A DNA stretch of 64,000 bases, from assembly GCA_027308685.1 (NCBI GenBank), contig DAIDEE010000016.1, forward strand, positions 102,360-166,359, read 5' to 3'. A model generated the notes under the pieces. It had not been told where the DNA came from. It searched no databases and saw only the letters and a program-made list of their open reading frames with translations. The position numbers and the translations under genes were made by a program. Positions within the stretch are counted from its first letter, which is position 1. The number at the start of each line of letters is the position of its first letter. Shown piece by piece: positions 24,297 through 32,867 of the stretch. The DNA comes from Acidocella sp. Its GTDB lineage: Bacteria; Pseudomonadota; Alphaproteobacteria; Acetobacterales; Acetobacteraceae.

Positions 24297-25385
24297 TTAG
24301 TTCAGCACGATTTCGACGCGGCGGTTCTGCGGCTCACGAACACCTGGGCCAGTCGGCACCAACAGGTGGGTTTCGCCATAACCATGGATCGAAATTTCCG
24401 CAGCCGGGACGCCATCAGCCATCAACTTCATCGCAACAGCCTTGGCACGACGGATTGAAAGCCCCTGGTTGTAGGTCGGTGTACCTGACGTATCGGTATA
24501 ACCCGAAACATTGATGGTGGTGACCTTGGCGGTCTGGCTATCCGTCGCGGCTTCCGCGATGATCTGCGTGGCGCGCGGTGTCAGGTTGTACTTATCCCAG
24601 TCAAAGAAGACCAGATAGGTTTTGGCCGGAGCCGGAGCCGGAGCCGCCATCGGGGCGGGGGTCGGCGGTGCCACCGGAGCGGCCACACCAAACGCATAAC
24701 GCAGACCAACGAGGAAAGAGTGGTTGATATTGTCGCCAACCTTGGCCGAAACCGGCGAAACTGTGCAACCATCACCACACTGCGTGAGTGTTCCATTGTA
24801 TTTTGCACCATCGAGAATATCAACGAAACGATATTCAAGGGTGGCGGACAGACCGGGGATCGGCGCGATCGGAAACGCTAAACCAGCAATCCCCTGCACG
24901 GCGAAGGCACCCTTGGATTGATTGATGACAGCGCCCTGGCTGGCCAAATCCTTGACGTTGACTTCCTGATAACCAACGCCACCGCCAAGATAGGGGTAAA
25001 CATAAGGTGAACCAACATCGAGGTCATAGAGGGCATTGGCGAAGAAGCCATAGGTCTGGTCATGACCGGTGGCACGCTGTGAGGCGCCGCCAGATTTGAC
25101 TTTATCGAAGCTGTTTTGGAAATAATCGCCTTCCAGCTCAACCCGGATGCCATTTCCAAAACCATAACCAACACTGGCATCGCCGGTGAAGCCATTGTGC
25201 AGCGTGATGGTTCCACTTTGGCTGGTGCCCAATCCGGAGCCCGAGCCCTTGAAACCCTCGTTAATGTTGTAACCCAGGCCACCAGCGACATACATGCCGT
25301 TCACTGGCTGCGCTTTCGCAACGTTCGAGAAGGCGAGCGGTGCAGCCATTATCGTAGCGGCGAGCAGAATATTGCGTAATTTCAT
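24297..25385 (-). CDS. ompA: OmpA-family outer-membrane protein
   Basis: A 362-residue porin-like protein. Signal peptide MKLRNILLAATIMAAPLAF with cleavage after VAKA (about 25). Residues 26-230 form a beta-barrel domain (MYVAGGLGYNINEGF at its start, LVGLRYAFG at its end). A Pro/Ala linker (about 232-255) leads to the OmpA peptidoglycan-binding domain (256-362) with INVSGYTDTSGTPTYNQGLS, RRAKAVAMKLMADGV and REPQNRRVEIVLN, which includes the conserved Asp and Arg that grip diaminopimelate. AGGAGCC precedes the ATG. The 214-bp upstream gap probably holds its promoter; it also contains the direct repeat TTAAGTC at 25541-25547 and 25550-25556. Confidence 0.95.
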   Translation of the reverse strand: MKLRNILLAATIMAAPLAFSNVAKAQPVNGMYVAGGLGYNINEGFKGSGSGLGTSQSGTITLHNGFTGDASVGYGFGNGIRVELEGDYFQNSFDKVKSGGASQRATGHDQTYGFFANALYDLDVGSPYVYPYLGGGVGYQEVNVKDLASQGAVINQSKGAFAVQGIAGLAFPIAPIPGLSATLEYRFVDILDGAKYNGTLTQCGDGCTVSPVSAKVGDNINHSFLVGLRYAFGVAAPVAPPTPAPMAAPAPAPAKTYLVFFDWDKYNLTPRATQIIAEAATDSQTAKVTTINVSGYTDTSGTPTYNQGLSIRRAKAVAMKLMADGVPAAEISIHGYGETHLLVPTGPGVREPQNRRVEIVLN

Positions 25386-25599
25386 GTTTGGCTCCTATTT
25401 TATACCGAATTGTGACAGTCTAGCTGGCGTTAATCTCTAATCCCGACCCAAACAATATTAGCAAACTACGAGGAAAATTAGCAGGGGGGACGCGATGATT
25501 GATCGGAACTGTATCAAAAATACAACAACTTACGACAGATTTAAGTCAGTTAAGTCTCTGATCATTTACAGGCAGTTCATACCGCTGGGCAAATGCAGT

Positions 25600-26142
25600 T
25601 CAGGAACAACTGACAACCCGCAAGGTATCGCTCCCATCGCCTACCACCGAATCAGCCGGCACGGAACGCACCATCCAACCGCGGAACAAAGGCGGGCCGT
25701 TAAGGTTATCAGTGGTCTGAATCGATACAAAAATCGCAGCATCGGGGATCTGGTCAGGCGGCCGGTTTGCGCAAGCCAGAACGCTGATCTGCATGTCGCC
25801 CGACGTTACCTGCCCGCCAACCGGCACCTGTAAATTTGCAATGCCTCCGTCAACCTTATCGAGCACACCGATTTCAGCAAGTTTTCCGGGCACCCAGTTG
25901 TTTGGCTCGACCGGCGGCGCTGCACTCGCCGCATTATCCGCACCTGCCGGGGGAACCGGCGCCGCAACCAGCCCGGGTGGGTTGGGCGTTGCTGCCGGGG
26001 CCGGGAGCGGCGCGGCTGGCGATGGTGCCGCCACGATCGGCGGCGGCGGCGGCACCGCCACCGTATTGCCGGCCTGCGCCAATGCCCAACCTGGTATCAC
26101 GCACCCTAGCGCAACAACCATGCCCAGCCGGCGGCTCAGCAT
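25600..26142 (-). CDS. DUF2155 family exported protein
   Basis: A 180-residue protein with a signal peptide (MLSRRLGMVVALGCVIPGWA, cleavage near ALA at 23), a long Pro/Ala-rich stretch (about 30-80), and the DUF2155 domain at 85-180. The domain reads LAEIGVLDKVDGGIANLQV, GDMQISVLACANRPPDQIPD and ends VVGDGSDTLRVVSCS. Two conserved cysteines could form a disulphide. The role is unknown; in alphaproteobacteria it commonly lies beside the NDUFA12 and mlaD genes, as it does here. Its ATG overlaps the mlaD stop, so it is co-translated. Confidence 0.85.
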   Translation of the reverse strand: MLSRRLGMVVALGCVIPGWALAQAGNTVAVPPPPPIVAAPSPAAPLPAPAATPNPPGLVAAPVPPAGADNAASAAPPVEPNNWVPGKLAEIGVLDKVDGGIANLQVPVGGQVTSGDMQISVLACANRPPDQIPDAAIFVSIQTTDNLNGPPLFRGWMVRSVPADSVVGDGSDTLRVVSCS

Positions 26143-26651
26143 TATTTAGAAGCCTCTGGCGTGACTGGGCTCGCACTGGCGCTGGGGCTGGCGGCGGGCT
26201 TGCTGGGGCTGCCCCCCATGCTGAAAATAAATTTACCAAGCAGATCCTCGATATTCACCGCCGATTGTGTGACGCTGAACGACTGCCCAGGTTTGAGCAT
26301 GGTGTCTGAACCACCCGGCGAAAGCCCCACATAATTGCCGCCCAGCAAACCATCTGAACTGATCGAGGCGCTGGTATCGGCAGGCACCTTTACATCGTTG
26401 TTGATCTGCACGGTCACAATCGCGGCATAAGTCTGCGGGTCGAGATGCTCATTGGTCACGTGGCCAACCGTCACGCCGCCGAGTTTCACATCGGCACCCA
26501 CCGTCAGCCCGCCGATATTGGAAAATTGCGCGGTGAGCGGATAACCCGAACCGCCGAGCGCCTGTGCCTGCGTCAAAGCATAAACCAGAAAAACCGCAGC
26601 TATAACAATAACTGCGAGGCCGGTAAGCACCTCAGGTAATTTACGTGACAT
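26142..26651 (-). CDS. mlaD: MlaD-like MCE-domain protein
   Basis: Phospholipid-binding MCE subunit of the Mla lipid-asymmetry pathway. The 169-residue protein has one N-terminal membrane anchor (VLTGLAVIVIAAVFLVYALT, about 8-27) and an MCE domain with LTAQFSNIGGLTVGADVKLG and ISSDGLLGGNYVGLSPGG. A Pro/Ser/Ala-rich tail ends it. The Mla ATPase and permease genes are not adjacent, which is usual for this gene order in alphaproteobacteria. It lies 12 bp after the NDUFA12 homologue and overlaps DUF2155. Confidence 0.9.
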   Translation of the reverse strand: MSRKLPEVLTGLAVIVIAAVFLVYALTQAQALGGSGYPLTAQFSNIGGLTVGADVKLGGVTVGHVTNEHLDPQTYAAIVTVQINNDVKVPADTSASISSDGLLGGNYVGLSPGGSDTMLKPGQSFSVTQSAVNIEDLLGKFIFSMGGSPSKPAASPSASASPVTPEASK

Positions 26652-26663
26652 CCGGAAAAATCC

Positions 26664-27083
26664 TTAAAGCTCGGGTGTCCAGGCTTCATAATCAGCCGAA
26701 GCGCTGGCGCGCTTACCGCCGGCATAGTCATGCCCTGCCGGCCGGTAACCATCGGCCGTGCCTGTCAAGTTTGGCTGATGCGGCTTTTGCCAAGACTTGC
26801 GGCCCGTATCAGGCAATGGCGCATCTGTGAGGTAATGCAACCATGCGTGCCACTCCGGGCCGATGGCCGAAGCCTCCGCTGCACCGGCATAAACCACCCA
26901 GCGGCGAGGCCGTTTGGTACCAGTGGTTTTGCGTTGCCGGAAAAACTGGTTGCCGAACGCGTCCTCGCCAACATGGCTGCCGCTGAACAAGGTGTGCAAG
27001 GTGAGCCCCGGCTGAAAAACCAGGCCTTTAAGGCCGCCGAGCTGGCTCAAGGTGACTTTAGTATGGGTCGATGCTGTGCTCAT
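26664..27083 (-). CDS. NDUFA12-like accessory subunit of complex I
   Basis: A 139-residue homologue of the mitochondrial complex I subunit NDUFA12 (B17.2). The conserved core is GSHVGEDAFGNQFFRQ (about 35-50), RRWVVYAGAAEASAIGPEWH and WLHYLTDAPLP. The C-terminal part is typical basic/Pro-rich sequence. It should sit on the hydrophilic arm of the complex whose 14 core genes lie at 42.8-56.9 kb. It heads the operon with mlaD and DUF2155. The 150-bp gap upstream is shared with the divergent NrdJ-like gene. Confidence 0.93.
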   Translation of the reverse strand: MSTASTHTKVTLSQLGGLKGLVFQPGLTLHTLFSGSHVGEDAFGNQFFRQRKTTGTKRPRRWVVYAGAAEASAIGPEWHAWLHYLTDAPLPDTGRKSWQKPHQPNLTGTADGYRPAGHDYAGGKRASASADYEAWTPEL

Positions 27084-27233
27084 GCATCCCGATATAGGTG
27101 ATGCAATGCGTCCGGTCCATTGTCGTTATGCCGCCTGCATATTTTGCTTCTATCCACAGGATTTTGTGGTCACAATGTAATTTCACCACTAAATGTACTT
27201 TTCCTGGCATCATGATCGTCATAAGGTCCGGCC
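27084..27233. promoter_or_regulatory. Divergent control region with DnaA-box-like and inverted-repeat motifs
   Basis: CTATCCACA (27150-27158) differs from the DnaA-box consensus TTATCCACA at one base. TTGTG (27164-27168) and CACAA (27171-27175) form a 5-bp inverted repeat around GT. Both are short and may be chance. They lie between the NDUFA12 homologue and the NrdJ-like gene. Confidence 0.3.
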
Positions 27234-28739
27234 ATGGAACAGCAGAGCACGCACAAATCCTGGCATGGAATCAGACAAGCGGTTTTCAGTGGCCAGTCCG
27301 ACCCCGACTCATCACCCGTGGCTGTCACCATTCCGGTTGGCTGGGGCCAACAGGCCGCCGATGCTCTTGCCAGCCTGATTCCGGGTAAAAAGACTCTTGA
27401 TATTGCCCAACTGACCCAGACCTGGGTCACCCCGGTAGCAGCCCGCGCGCAGGCTTTGGGGCTGTCCGACCAGCTTACCGCAGGCTTGAACGCCCTGGTT
27501 GCCAACCGGCAGGCCTGCCCAGTGCCGCTGAATGGCAATTTTGCAGCCATCCCGCCTGGGTTCATGTTCAACCCAAACGGTTTTTGCGATGCCGCTGGAA
27601 TTTTCGATGTCACCGGATTTGGCGCGGCCGTGGAATTAGCAGTCATGGCACTTACCCTGGCGGCCCCGGAAGCCGCCTGTTTGAACCTGAGCCTGACCGA
27701 TTTACACCTGTTCATCACCCGCTTGAATCTGCCCTACGACAGCGCCGCCGCCCGCGACACTCTGGCAACGCTCAGCGCTTTTATGACCGCCCGTGCGGAT
27801 TTGGCCTCCAGCCGGTTTGTGTCCCCTGATCACGGTCCCGTCATATATTTGCGGCCCTATGCCAGGCTGGCCGCCGGTTGCGTCATTGCAGGCTTGATGG
27901 AGGCCACCATCGAGACACAGCGTGCTGCGATGGAAGCCGGAGTCCGAGGGCACTCACATTTAACCGGCTACGTCTCCCACCCCGCTACCGAGGCCTTGCT
28001 CGGTGCCGAAACCCTTGGCTTCAGCCCGGCTGTTTCCGCCCTTGATGAAGCCGGAAACCTCAGCCGCTGGGCACAGGCCAAGCTCGCAGCCTCGGGCACA
28101 ACAGCGCAAGCGGCGCTGGCGGCACACCTGCGGGGCGAGACGATTTTGGCCCCCGCCGGTTTAGCGGCACACCGGATAATGCACGATGCGTTGGCTCCTT
28201 ATGTTCACGCGATGCCCGCACCGCCCGCCGCTGCAACACCTGCACAGCCGGCCAGCCAGCGTGCGCTTCTGCCCGCCCGGCGCACCGGCTACACGCAAAA
28301 AGCCAGCATCGGCGGGCACAAATTATTTCTTTCCACCGGCGAATATGCCAATGGCAGGCTGGGAGAAATTTTCATCGCGCTCCATAAGGAAGGCTCGGCA
28401 TTCCGCGGCCTGATGGATGCTTTCTCGATCGCGGTGAGCATGGGTCTGCAACATGGTGTCAAGCTCGAGGACTATGTTGAAGCCTTCACCTTCACCCGCT
28501 TCGGACCCGCAGGTGCCGTTGAAGGCGACCCGGCTGTGACACAGGCAACCTCGATGATCGATTATGTGTTCCGCAATCTGGCGGTGAATTATCTGGGCAA
28601 CCACAATATCGCTCCCGCCACCCCTGACGCCGCTGATTCAGTGGGTGATGGCGCCGCCGACCGTGCGCCCTTGCTGCCGTTTGACCTCCCCGCCCCCGCC
28701 GCGCGTGAACGTCGGCGGGCCTTCAAGTTAGTGAGCTGA
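27234..28739 (+). CDS. NrdJ-like protein with C-terminal TSCPD domain, catalytic core not recognisable
   Basis: The 501-residue protein ends (about 350-455) in a segment almost identical in style to the tail of class II (B12-dependent) ribonucleotide reductases: [56 protein letters not shown] and [14 protein letters not shown]. The first 340 residues are Ala-rich and divergent. I could not find the NPCGE-type active-site motif or other radical-site cysteines of the reductase. It is thus probably a non-catalytic paralogue. It is one base from the RidA gene and followed by a MarR gene. A regulatory or accessory role in nucleotide reduction is possible but unproven. Confidence 0.7.
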   Translation: MEQQSTHKSWHGIRQAVFSGQSDPDSSPVAVTIPVGWGQQAADALASLIPGKKTLDIAQLTQTWVTPVAARAQALGLSDQLTAGLNALVANRQACPVPLNGNFAAIPPGFMFNPNGFCDAAGIFDVTGFGAAVELAVMALTLAAPEAACLNLSLTDLHLFITRLNLPYDSAAARDTLATLSAFMTARADLASSRFVSPDHGPVIYLRPYARLAAGCVIAGLMEATIETQRAAMEAGVRGHSHLTGYVSHPATEALLGAETLGFSPAVSALDEAGNLSRWAQAKLAASGTTAQAALAAHLRGETILAPAGLAAHRIMHDALAPYVHAMPAPPAAATPAQPASQRALLPARRTGYTQKASIGGHKLFLSTGEYANGRLGEIFIALHKEGSAFRGLMDAFSIAVSMGLQHGVKLEDYVEAFTFTRFGPAGAVEGDPAVTQATSMIDYVFRNLAVNYLGNHNIAPATPDAADSVGDGAADRAPLLPFDLPAPAARERRRAFKLVS

Positions 28740-28740
28740 T

Positions 28741-29202
28741 ATGACCGTCGCTGAACGCCTCGCGGAGCTTGGCATCGTTTTACCCAAACCTATGATCCCG
28801 GTTGGCTCTTATGTGCCAGTTACCGTCACCGGCCATCTGGTGGTGGTCAGTGGTCAGTTGCCCGCCATCGACGGCAAAGTGGCTGTTACCGGCAAGCTCG
28901 GCGGCGGCGTTTCCATCGACGAAGGCCAGCACGCCGCCCGGCTATGCCTCATCAATGTGCTGGCACAATTACAGGCCGCACTGCCCGGTGGGCTGGACAG
29001 CATTACCCGCGTTAGCAGACTGGGCGGCTTCATCGCCGCCACACCAGATTTCACCCAGCACGCGGTGGTCATGAATGGTGCGTCGGACCTCGCATTGGCG
29101 GCTTTCGGCGATATCGGCCGCCATGCCCGTGCCACTGTCGGCGTGGCCTCATTACCGCTTGATGCAGCCGTCGAGGTCGAAGGGATGTTTTGGCTCGGCT
29201 GA
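28741..29202 (+). CDS. RidA/YjgF family protein
   Basis: RidA proteins hydrolyse reactive enamine/imine intermediates made by PLP enzymes. The 153-residue protein is of the longer subgroup (SPs starting with MTVAERLAELGI). It has GHLVVVSGQLP (31-41), AARLCLINVLAQLQAAL, and the end HARATVGVASLPLDAAVEVE with the conserved Arg of the active site. It is encoded one base after the NrdJ-like stop, so the two are coupled. The nearby DegT aminotransferase is a PLP enzyme but stands in a separate unit. Confidence 0.9.
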   Translation: MTVAERLAELGIVLPKPMIPVGSYVPVTVTGHLVVVSGQLPAIDGKVAVTGKLGGGVSIDEGQHAARLCLINVLAQLQAALPGGLDSITRVSRLGGFIAATPDFTQHAVVMNGASDLALAAFGDIGRHARATVGVASLPLDAAVEVEGMFWLG

Positions 29203-29250
29203 ATGTTTATTCTATGGCATAACGAGTATCAAAAACCATAGGAGACGTCT

Positions 29251-29742
29251 TTGCCGCCAGCCAAACCAGTGCCACCAGAGCTAATCGAGCGGCCAGGCCA
29301 GGTTGAGTCCAGCAACGGGATCGACATGGGCGTTCTGCCGAGCCTTATGGGGTATATGCTCCGGCAGGGCCAGCTATGCGTGTATCAGGATTTTTTTCAG
29401 GTTCTGGCGGCTGAGGGCATCCGGCCACCGCAATTTTCTATCCTTGAGGTTGTCAGCCGCAACCCAGGCATCCGCCCGTCTGATGTTGCAACCGCGATTG
29501 GTATCAAACGCGCCAATCTGGTACCGCTGGTCAGTGCCCTGGAACAACGCGGTTTTCTCACCCGTGCGATGGCTGAACTGGACCGCCGGGCGCAGGCATT
29601 GCACGTTACACCGGCAGGCGCTGAAAAGCTGCAATACTGGCACAATGTTGTGAAACCGCATGAAGACCGGCTGGCCGACCGGCTGGGAGCGCACGGACGC
29701 GAAACCTTATTGAAGCTGCTGCAAACTTTGGTGCGTGGGTGA
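29251..29742 (+). CDS. MarR-family transcriptional regulator
   Basis: A 163-residue regulator. The winged helix covers QFSILEVVSRNPGIRPSDVA (about 62-81), AIGIKRANLVPLVSALEQRGF and the wing AMAELDRRAQALHVT. The start is TTG 29251, supported by AGGAG (29240-29244) six bases upstream; ATG 29326 would remove the N-terminal extension only. CTATGG (29212-29217) and CCATAG (29236-29241) form an inverted repeat that touches this ribosome-binding site. It follows RidA at 48 bp and may control the TSCPD-RidA unit. Confidence 0.88.
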   Translation: MPPAKPVPPELIERPGQVESSNGIDMGVLPSLMGYMLRQGQLCVYQDFFQVLAAEGIRPPQFSILEVVSRNPGIRPSDVATAIGIKRANLVPLVSALEQRGFLTRAMAELDRRAQALHVTPAGAEKLQYWHNVVKPHEDRLADRLGAHGRETLLKLLQTLVRG

Positions 29743-29777
29743 TATCGTTTTGCCCCGATTGCCGCTGAAAGCCCGAT

Positions 29778-31703
29778 GTGACCGGATCGAAATTCAGTCG
29801 CCGCCGCCTAGGTAATGTTGCGCTGAACATGGCGCTCGATGGCACCCTGGCAATGCTGGCCGTGCTGGCGGCCGGTTGGCTGTCTGCGCCCACCTCACCG
29901 TGGCCAAATCCACCGGCATTGGCAATTGGCGGCGCGGCCTCGATCTGGCTGATCGGCGTGCCGTTCGGCCTCTCACGTTTGCATTGGCGGTTCACCTCAA
30001 TGCGGGATTTAGCGCTGGTCGGTGGTGCCGGAATTATCGCCGCCGTGCTGCTGACACTGCTGATCATCGGGGCGGGTTTCGACCTTCCCTCGCCCAGCTA
30101 CCCGCTGGTGCTGGTGTTTTCGATGCTGGTGTTGCTGGTGGGCCCGCGGATTGCATATCGCCTGCTTCGCCACCCCGGCACGCCCAGTGCGGTCAACGCG
30201 GTTAGCAGCGCCATTCTGGTGGGAACCGGCGAGACCATCGAGCTGTTCCTCAATGCCCTCGCCCGCGCCGCCGAACCACCCTATCGGGTCACCGGGCTGA
30301 TCGCGCTCTCAGCCCGCCACATCGGACGGCGGATGCACGGGTTGGATGTTCTCGGTGCCGCATCGAGCGCCGATGGGGTTCTGGCAAAGTTGGCAGCGGC
30401 GGGCACCTTGCCTGACCTCCTGGTGATCACCGAACCAGAATTTTCTGGCGCCACGCTCGCAAGCCTTCTAACTGCGGCGGATAAACAGGGTGTGCGGGTG
30501 CTGCGCGCCCCGAACCTCACCGCGCTGTCGCCGGCGGATCCTGGCCAAATTCAACTTCAGCCCATCGCCATCGAGGATTTGCTCAACCGGCGGCAGGTGG
30601 CGCTGGACCGTGACGGTATGGCTCGTTTGATCGCCGGCCGGCGCGTGCTGGTCACCGGGGCTGGCGGCTCCATCGGCGCTGAGTTGGCGCGCCAAGTGGC
30701 AGGGTTTGCCCCCGCTTCCCTGATGCTGCTGGACAACGGCGAATTTGCGCTCTGGCAGATCGACCTGGAATTAACTGAAAAATACCCCACCGTGGCACGG
30801 CTGTCGGTGATTGCCGATGTGCGCGATACGGCGCGAATGCACGAGGTTTGTGCACAGTTTAAGCCTGAACTGGTATTCCACGCCGCCGCCCTCAAGCATG
30901 TGCCTATTGTTGAATCCAACCCGCTTGAAGGGCTGCAAACCAACGTCCTGGGTACCAAGGCTGTCGCGGATGCTGCGCGAGCCAGCGGTGCCGCCCTGAT
31001 GGTTTTAATCTCTACCGATAAAGCCGTGAACCCAAGTTCTGTGATGGGCGCCTCGAAGCGGCTGGCCGAAATGTATTGTCAGGCGCTTGACGTGGCGGCA
31101 CGCCACAAAGGCGGCATGGGGTGCGTAACAGTACGGTTTGGCAATGTATTGGGCTCCACCGGCTCGGTGGTACCATTGTTCCGCCGCCAACTCGCCGTGG
31201 GCGGACCGCTCACCGTTACCCACCCCGACATGCAACGCTATTTTATGACCGTGCGCGAAGCCGTGGGCCTGGTGTTGCAAGCCTCGGTGGTGGGTGCCAA
31301 GGGCGGTGACAGCATCAAGCATGGCGGCATTTTTGTGCTGGATATGGGCGAGCCGGTGCGAATCGTCGACTTAGCCAGGCAGATGATCCGTCTCGCGGGG
31401 TTGCGGCCCGACATCGATATCGGGATACGTTTCACCGGCTTGCGACCAGGCGAAAAGCTTTTCGAGGAATTATTTCATGGCAATGAGCAGCCGGTTGCGA
31501 CCGGGTTCCCAGGGCTGCTGATGGCCAGCCCGCGGGTAGCCGACATGGCGCTGGTGCAAGCCGCCATGGCCGAAATTTCGGCGCAAGGCACGCAAGGCGA
31601 TGCCCACCTTGCGTTGGCAGCGCTGGCGCGGCTGGTGCCGGAATTTGCGCATAATGCAGATGGCAGCGGCGCTCCTCTCGCAGATTGCGAAAAGACAGGG
31701 TAA
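29778..31703 (+). CDS. Membrane-bound UDP-sugar 4,6-dehydratase (CapD/WbpM/PglF type)
   Basis: Converts UDP-N-acetylglucosamine-type sugars to 4-keto-6-deoxy forms for surface glycans. The 641-residue long-form protein has four hydrophobic spans (about 12-125) and a first Rossmann-like domain (about 135-270). The catalytic SDR domain opens with GAGGSIGAELARQ near residue 294. The active-site stretch STDKAVNPSSVMGASKRLAEMY (written here only in part: STDKAVNPSSVMGASK) shows Met in place of the usual Tyr, as in this family. Start GTG 29778. The DegT aminotransferase follows 10 bp later, suggesting a 4-amino-6-deoxy sugar product. No glycosyltransferase is adjacent. Confidence 0.9.
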   Translation: MTGSKFSRRRLGNVALNMALDGTLAMLAVLAAGWLSAPTSPWPNPPALAIGGAASIWLIGVPFGLSRLHWRFTSMRDLALVGGAGIIAAVLLTLLIIGAGFDLPSPSYPLVLVFSMLVLLVGPRIAYRLLRHPGTPSAVNAVSSAILVGTGETIELFLNALARAAEPPYRVTGLIALSARHIGRRMHGLDVLGAASSADGVLAKLAAAGTLPDLLVITEPEFSGATLASLLTAADKQGVRVLRAPNLTALSPADPGQIQLQPIAIEDLLNRRQVALDRDGMARLIAGRRVLVTGAGGSIGAELARQVAGFAPASLMLLDNGEFALWQIDLELTEKYPTVARLSVIADVRDTARMHEVCAQFKPELVFHAAALKHVPIVESNPLEGLQTNVLGTKAVADAARASGAALMVLISTDKAVNPSSVMGASKRLAEMYCQALDVAARHKGGMGCVTVRFGNVLGSTGSVVPLFRRQLAVGGPLTVTHPDMQRYFMTVREAVGLVLQASVVGAKGGDSIKHGGIFVLDMGEPVRIVDLARQMIRLAGLRPDIDIGIRFTGLRPGEKLFEELFHGNEQPVATGFPGLLMASPRVADMALVQAAMAEISAQGTQGDAHLALAALARLVPEFAHNADGSGAPLADCEKTG

Positions 31704-31713
31704 TCTGACTGTC

Positions 31714-32862
31714 ATGAATGCTCCGCACCGTGCTGCCATCCCGTTTCTTGACCTTAAAGCCCAACAGGCCCGCATAGGTCCCGCTTTACGTCACCGGCTC
31801 GATGCAGTGCTGGCGCATGGGCAATATATTCTGGGCCCGGAAGTGGCCGAGTTGGAGGACCGCCTCGCGGCGTTCTGCGGCGCTACATATTGCGTCAGTG
31901 TCAGCTCCGGCACCGATGCGCTGCAAATTGCGATGATGGCGGAGGGCATCGGCCGGGGCGACGCCGTATTTCTGCCCGCCTTCACGTACACGGCCACCGC
32001 TGAAGTGCCTCTATTACTTGGCGCCACGCCGATATTCGTCGATGTCGATCCGCGCACGTTTCAAATCGACCTGGCGCACCTGGAGGCCCGCATCGCCGAT
32101 GTGCAACGCGGTGGCGTTTTGAAACCGCGGGCCGTGGTGGGCGTGGATTTATTCGGGCAACCCGCCGACTGGCTCGGCATCAACACCATCGCCGCCCGCG
32201 AAAATCTATTCACCCTCGATGATTGCGCCCAAAGCTTCGGTGCCACCATGAACGGCAAGCGCCTGGGCACCGCGGCGGATGCCACCGCCACCAGCTTCTT
32301 CCCCTCCAAGCCGCTGGGTGCCTATGGCGACGGCGGCGCACTGTTCACGGAGTCTGCCGAACGTGCCGCCCTATACCGCTCACTGCGTACCCATGGTGAG
32401 GGCACAACCCGCTATGAGGTGATCCGGATTGGTATGAATGGCAGGCTGGACACCATGCAGGCCGCGATTTTACTGGCCAAGCTCAACGTTTTTGAAGCCG
32501 AGATCGCCACCCGCGAAACCATTGCCGGCATTTACGATGCCGCCTTGGCAGATGTGCTTGATATTCCCGCACGGATGCCAAACTCCACCAGCGCCTGGGC
32601 GGTTTATGCGATTTTGTTGCGCGATACCGCGACCCGCGACACCGTTCAGGCGGCGCTGCGGGCCGAAAATATCGCCAGTGCCGTGTATTATCCACGCCCG
32701 CTGCACCGCCAGCCAGCCTATGCTTCCTGCCACGACGGCGCAGCTCTGCCGGTCTCCGAGAGTATCAGCGAGCGGATCATGGCGTTACCAATTCACCCCG
32801 ACCTCACTGTCGAACAAGCAGCCCGTGTCGCCGCGACCGTGCGCGCCGCTTTGGGCGCTTAA
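31714..32862 (+). CDS. DegT/DnrJ/EryC1/StrS-family sugar aminotransferase
   Basis: PLP-dependent aminotransferase acting on keto-sugar nucleotides. The 382-residue protein begins IPFLDLKAQQARIGP and has HGQYILGPEVAELE, the cofactor region SSGTDALQIAMMA, DDCAQSFGA, and the PLP-binding Lys near residue 199 in TSFFPSKPLGAYGDGGA. ATG 31714 gives the family N-terminus; an in-frame extension to 31600 overlaps the dehydratase gene. Paired with the 4,6-dehydratase it would give a 4-amino-sugar as in bacillosamine synthesis (PglF then PglE), but an N-acetyltransferase is missing, so a 3-amino product is not excluded. Confidence 0.9.
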   Translation: MNAPHRAAIPFLDLKAQQARIGPALRHRLDAVLAHGQYILGPEVAELEDRLAAFCGATYCVSVSSGTDALQIAMMAEGIGRGDAVFLPAFTYTATAEVPLLLGATPIFVDVDPRTFQIDLAHLEARIADVQRGGVLKPRAVVGVDLFGQPADWLGINTIAARENLFTLDDCAQSFGATMNGKRLGTAADATATSFFPSKPLGAYGDGGALFTESAERAALYRSLRTHGEGTTRYEVIRIGMNGRLDTMQAAILLAKLNVFEAEIATRETIAGIYDAALADVLDIPARMPNSTSAWAVYAILLRDTATRDTVQAALRAENIASAVYYPRPLHRQPAYASCHDGAALPVSESISERIMALPIHPDLTVEQAARVAATVRAALGA

Positions 32863-32867
32863 ACCCG

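Noticed and set aside
24630..24660. Short tandem GCCGGA repeats
   Set aside because: They simply encode the Pro-Ala linker of the OmpA protein.
25541..25556. Direct repeat TTAAGTC as a CtrA site before ompA
   Set aside because: CtrA sites need TTAA-N7-TTAA; here the spacing is five bases, so the repeat does not fit.
25495..25833. Plus-strand frame of 112 codons between ompA and DUF2155
   Set aside because: Two-thirds of it is antisense to the DUF2155 gene and the translation has no recognisable features.
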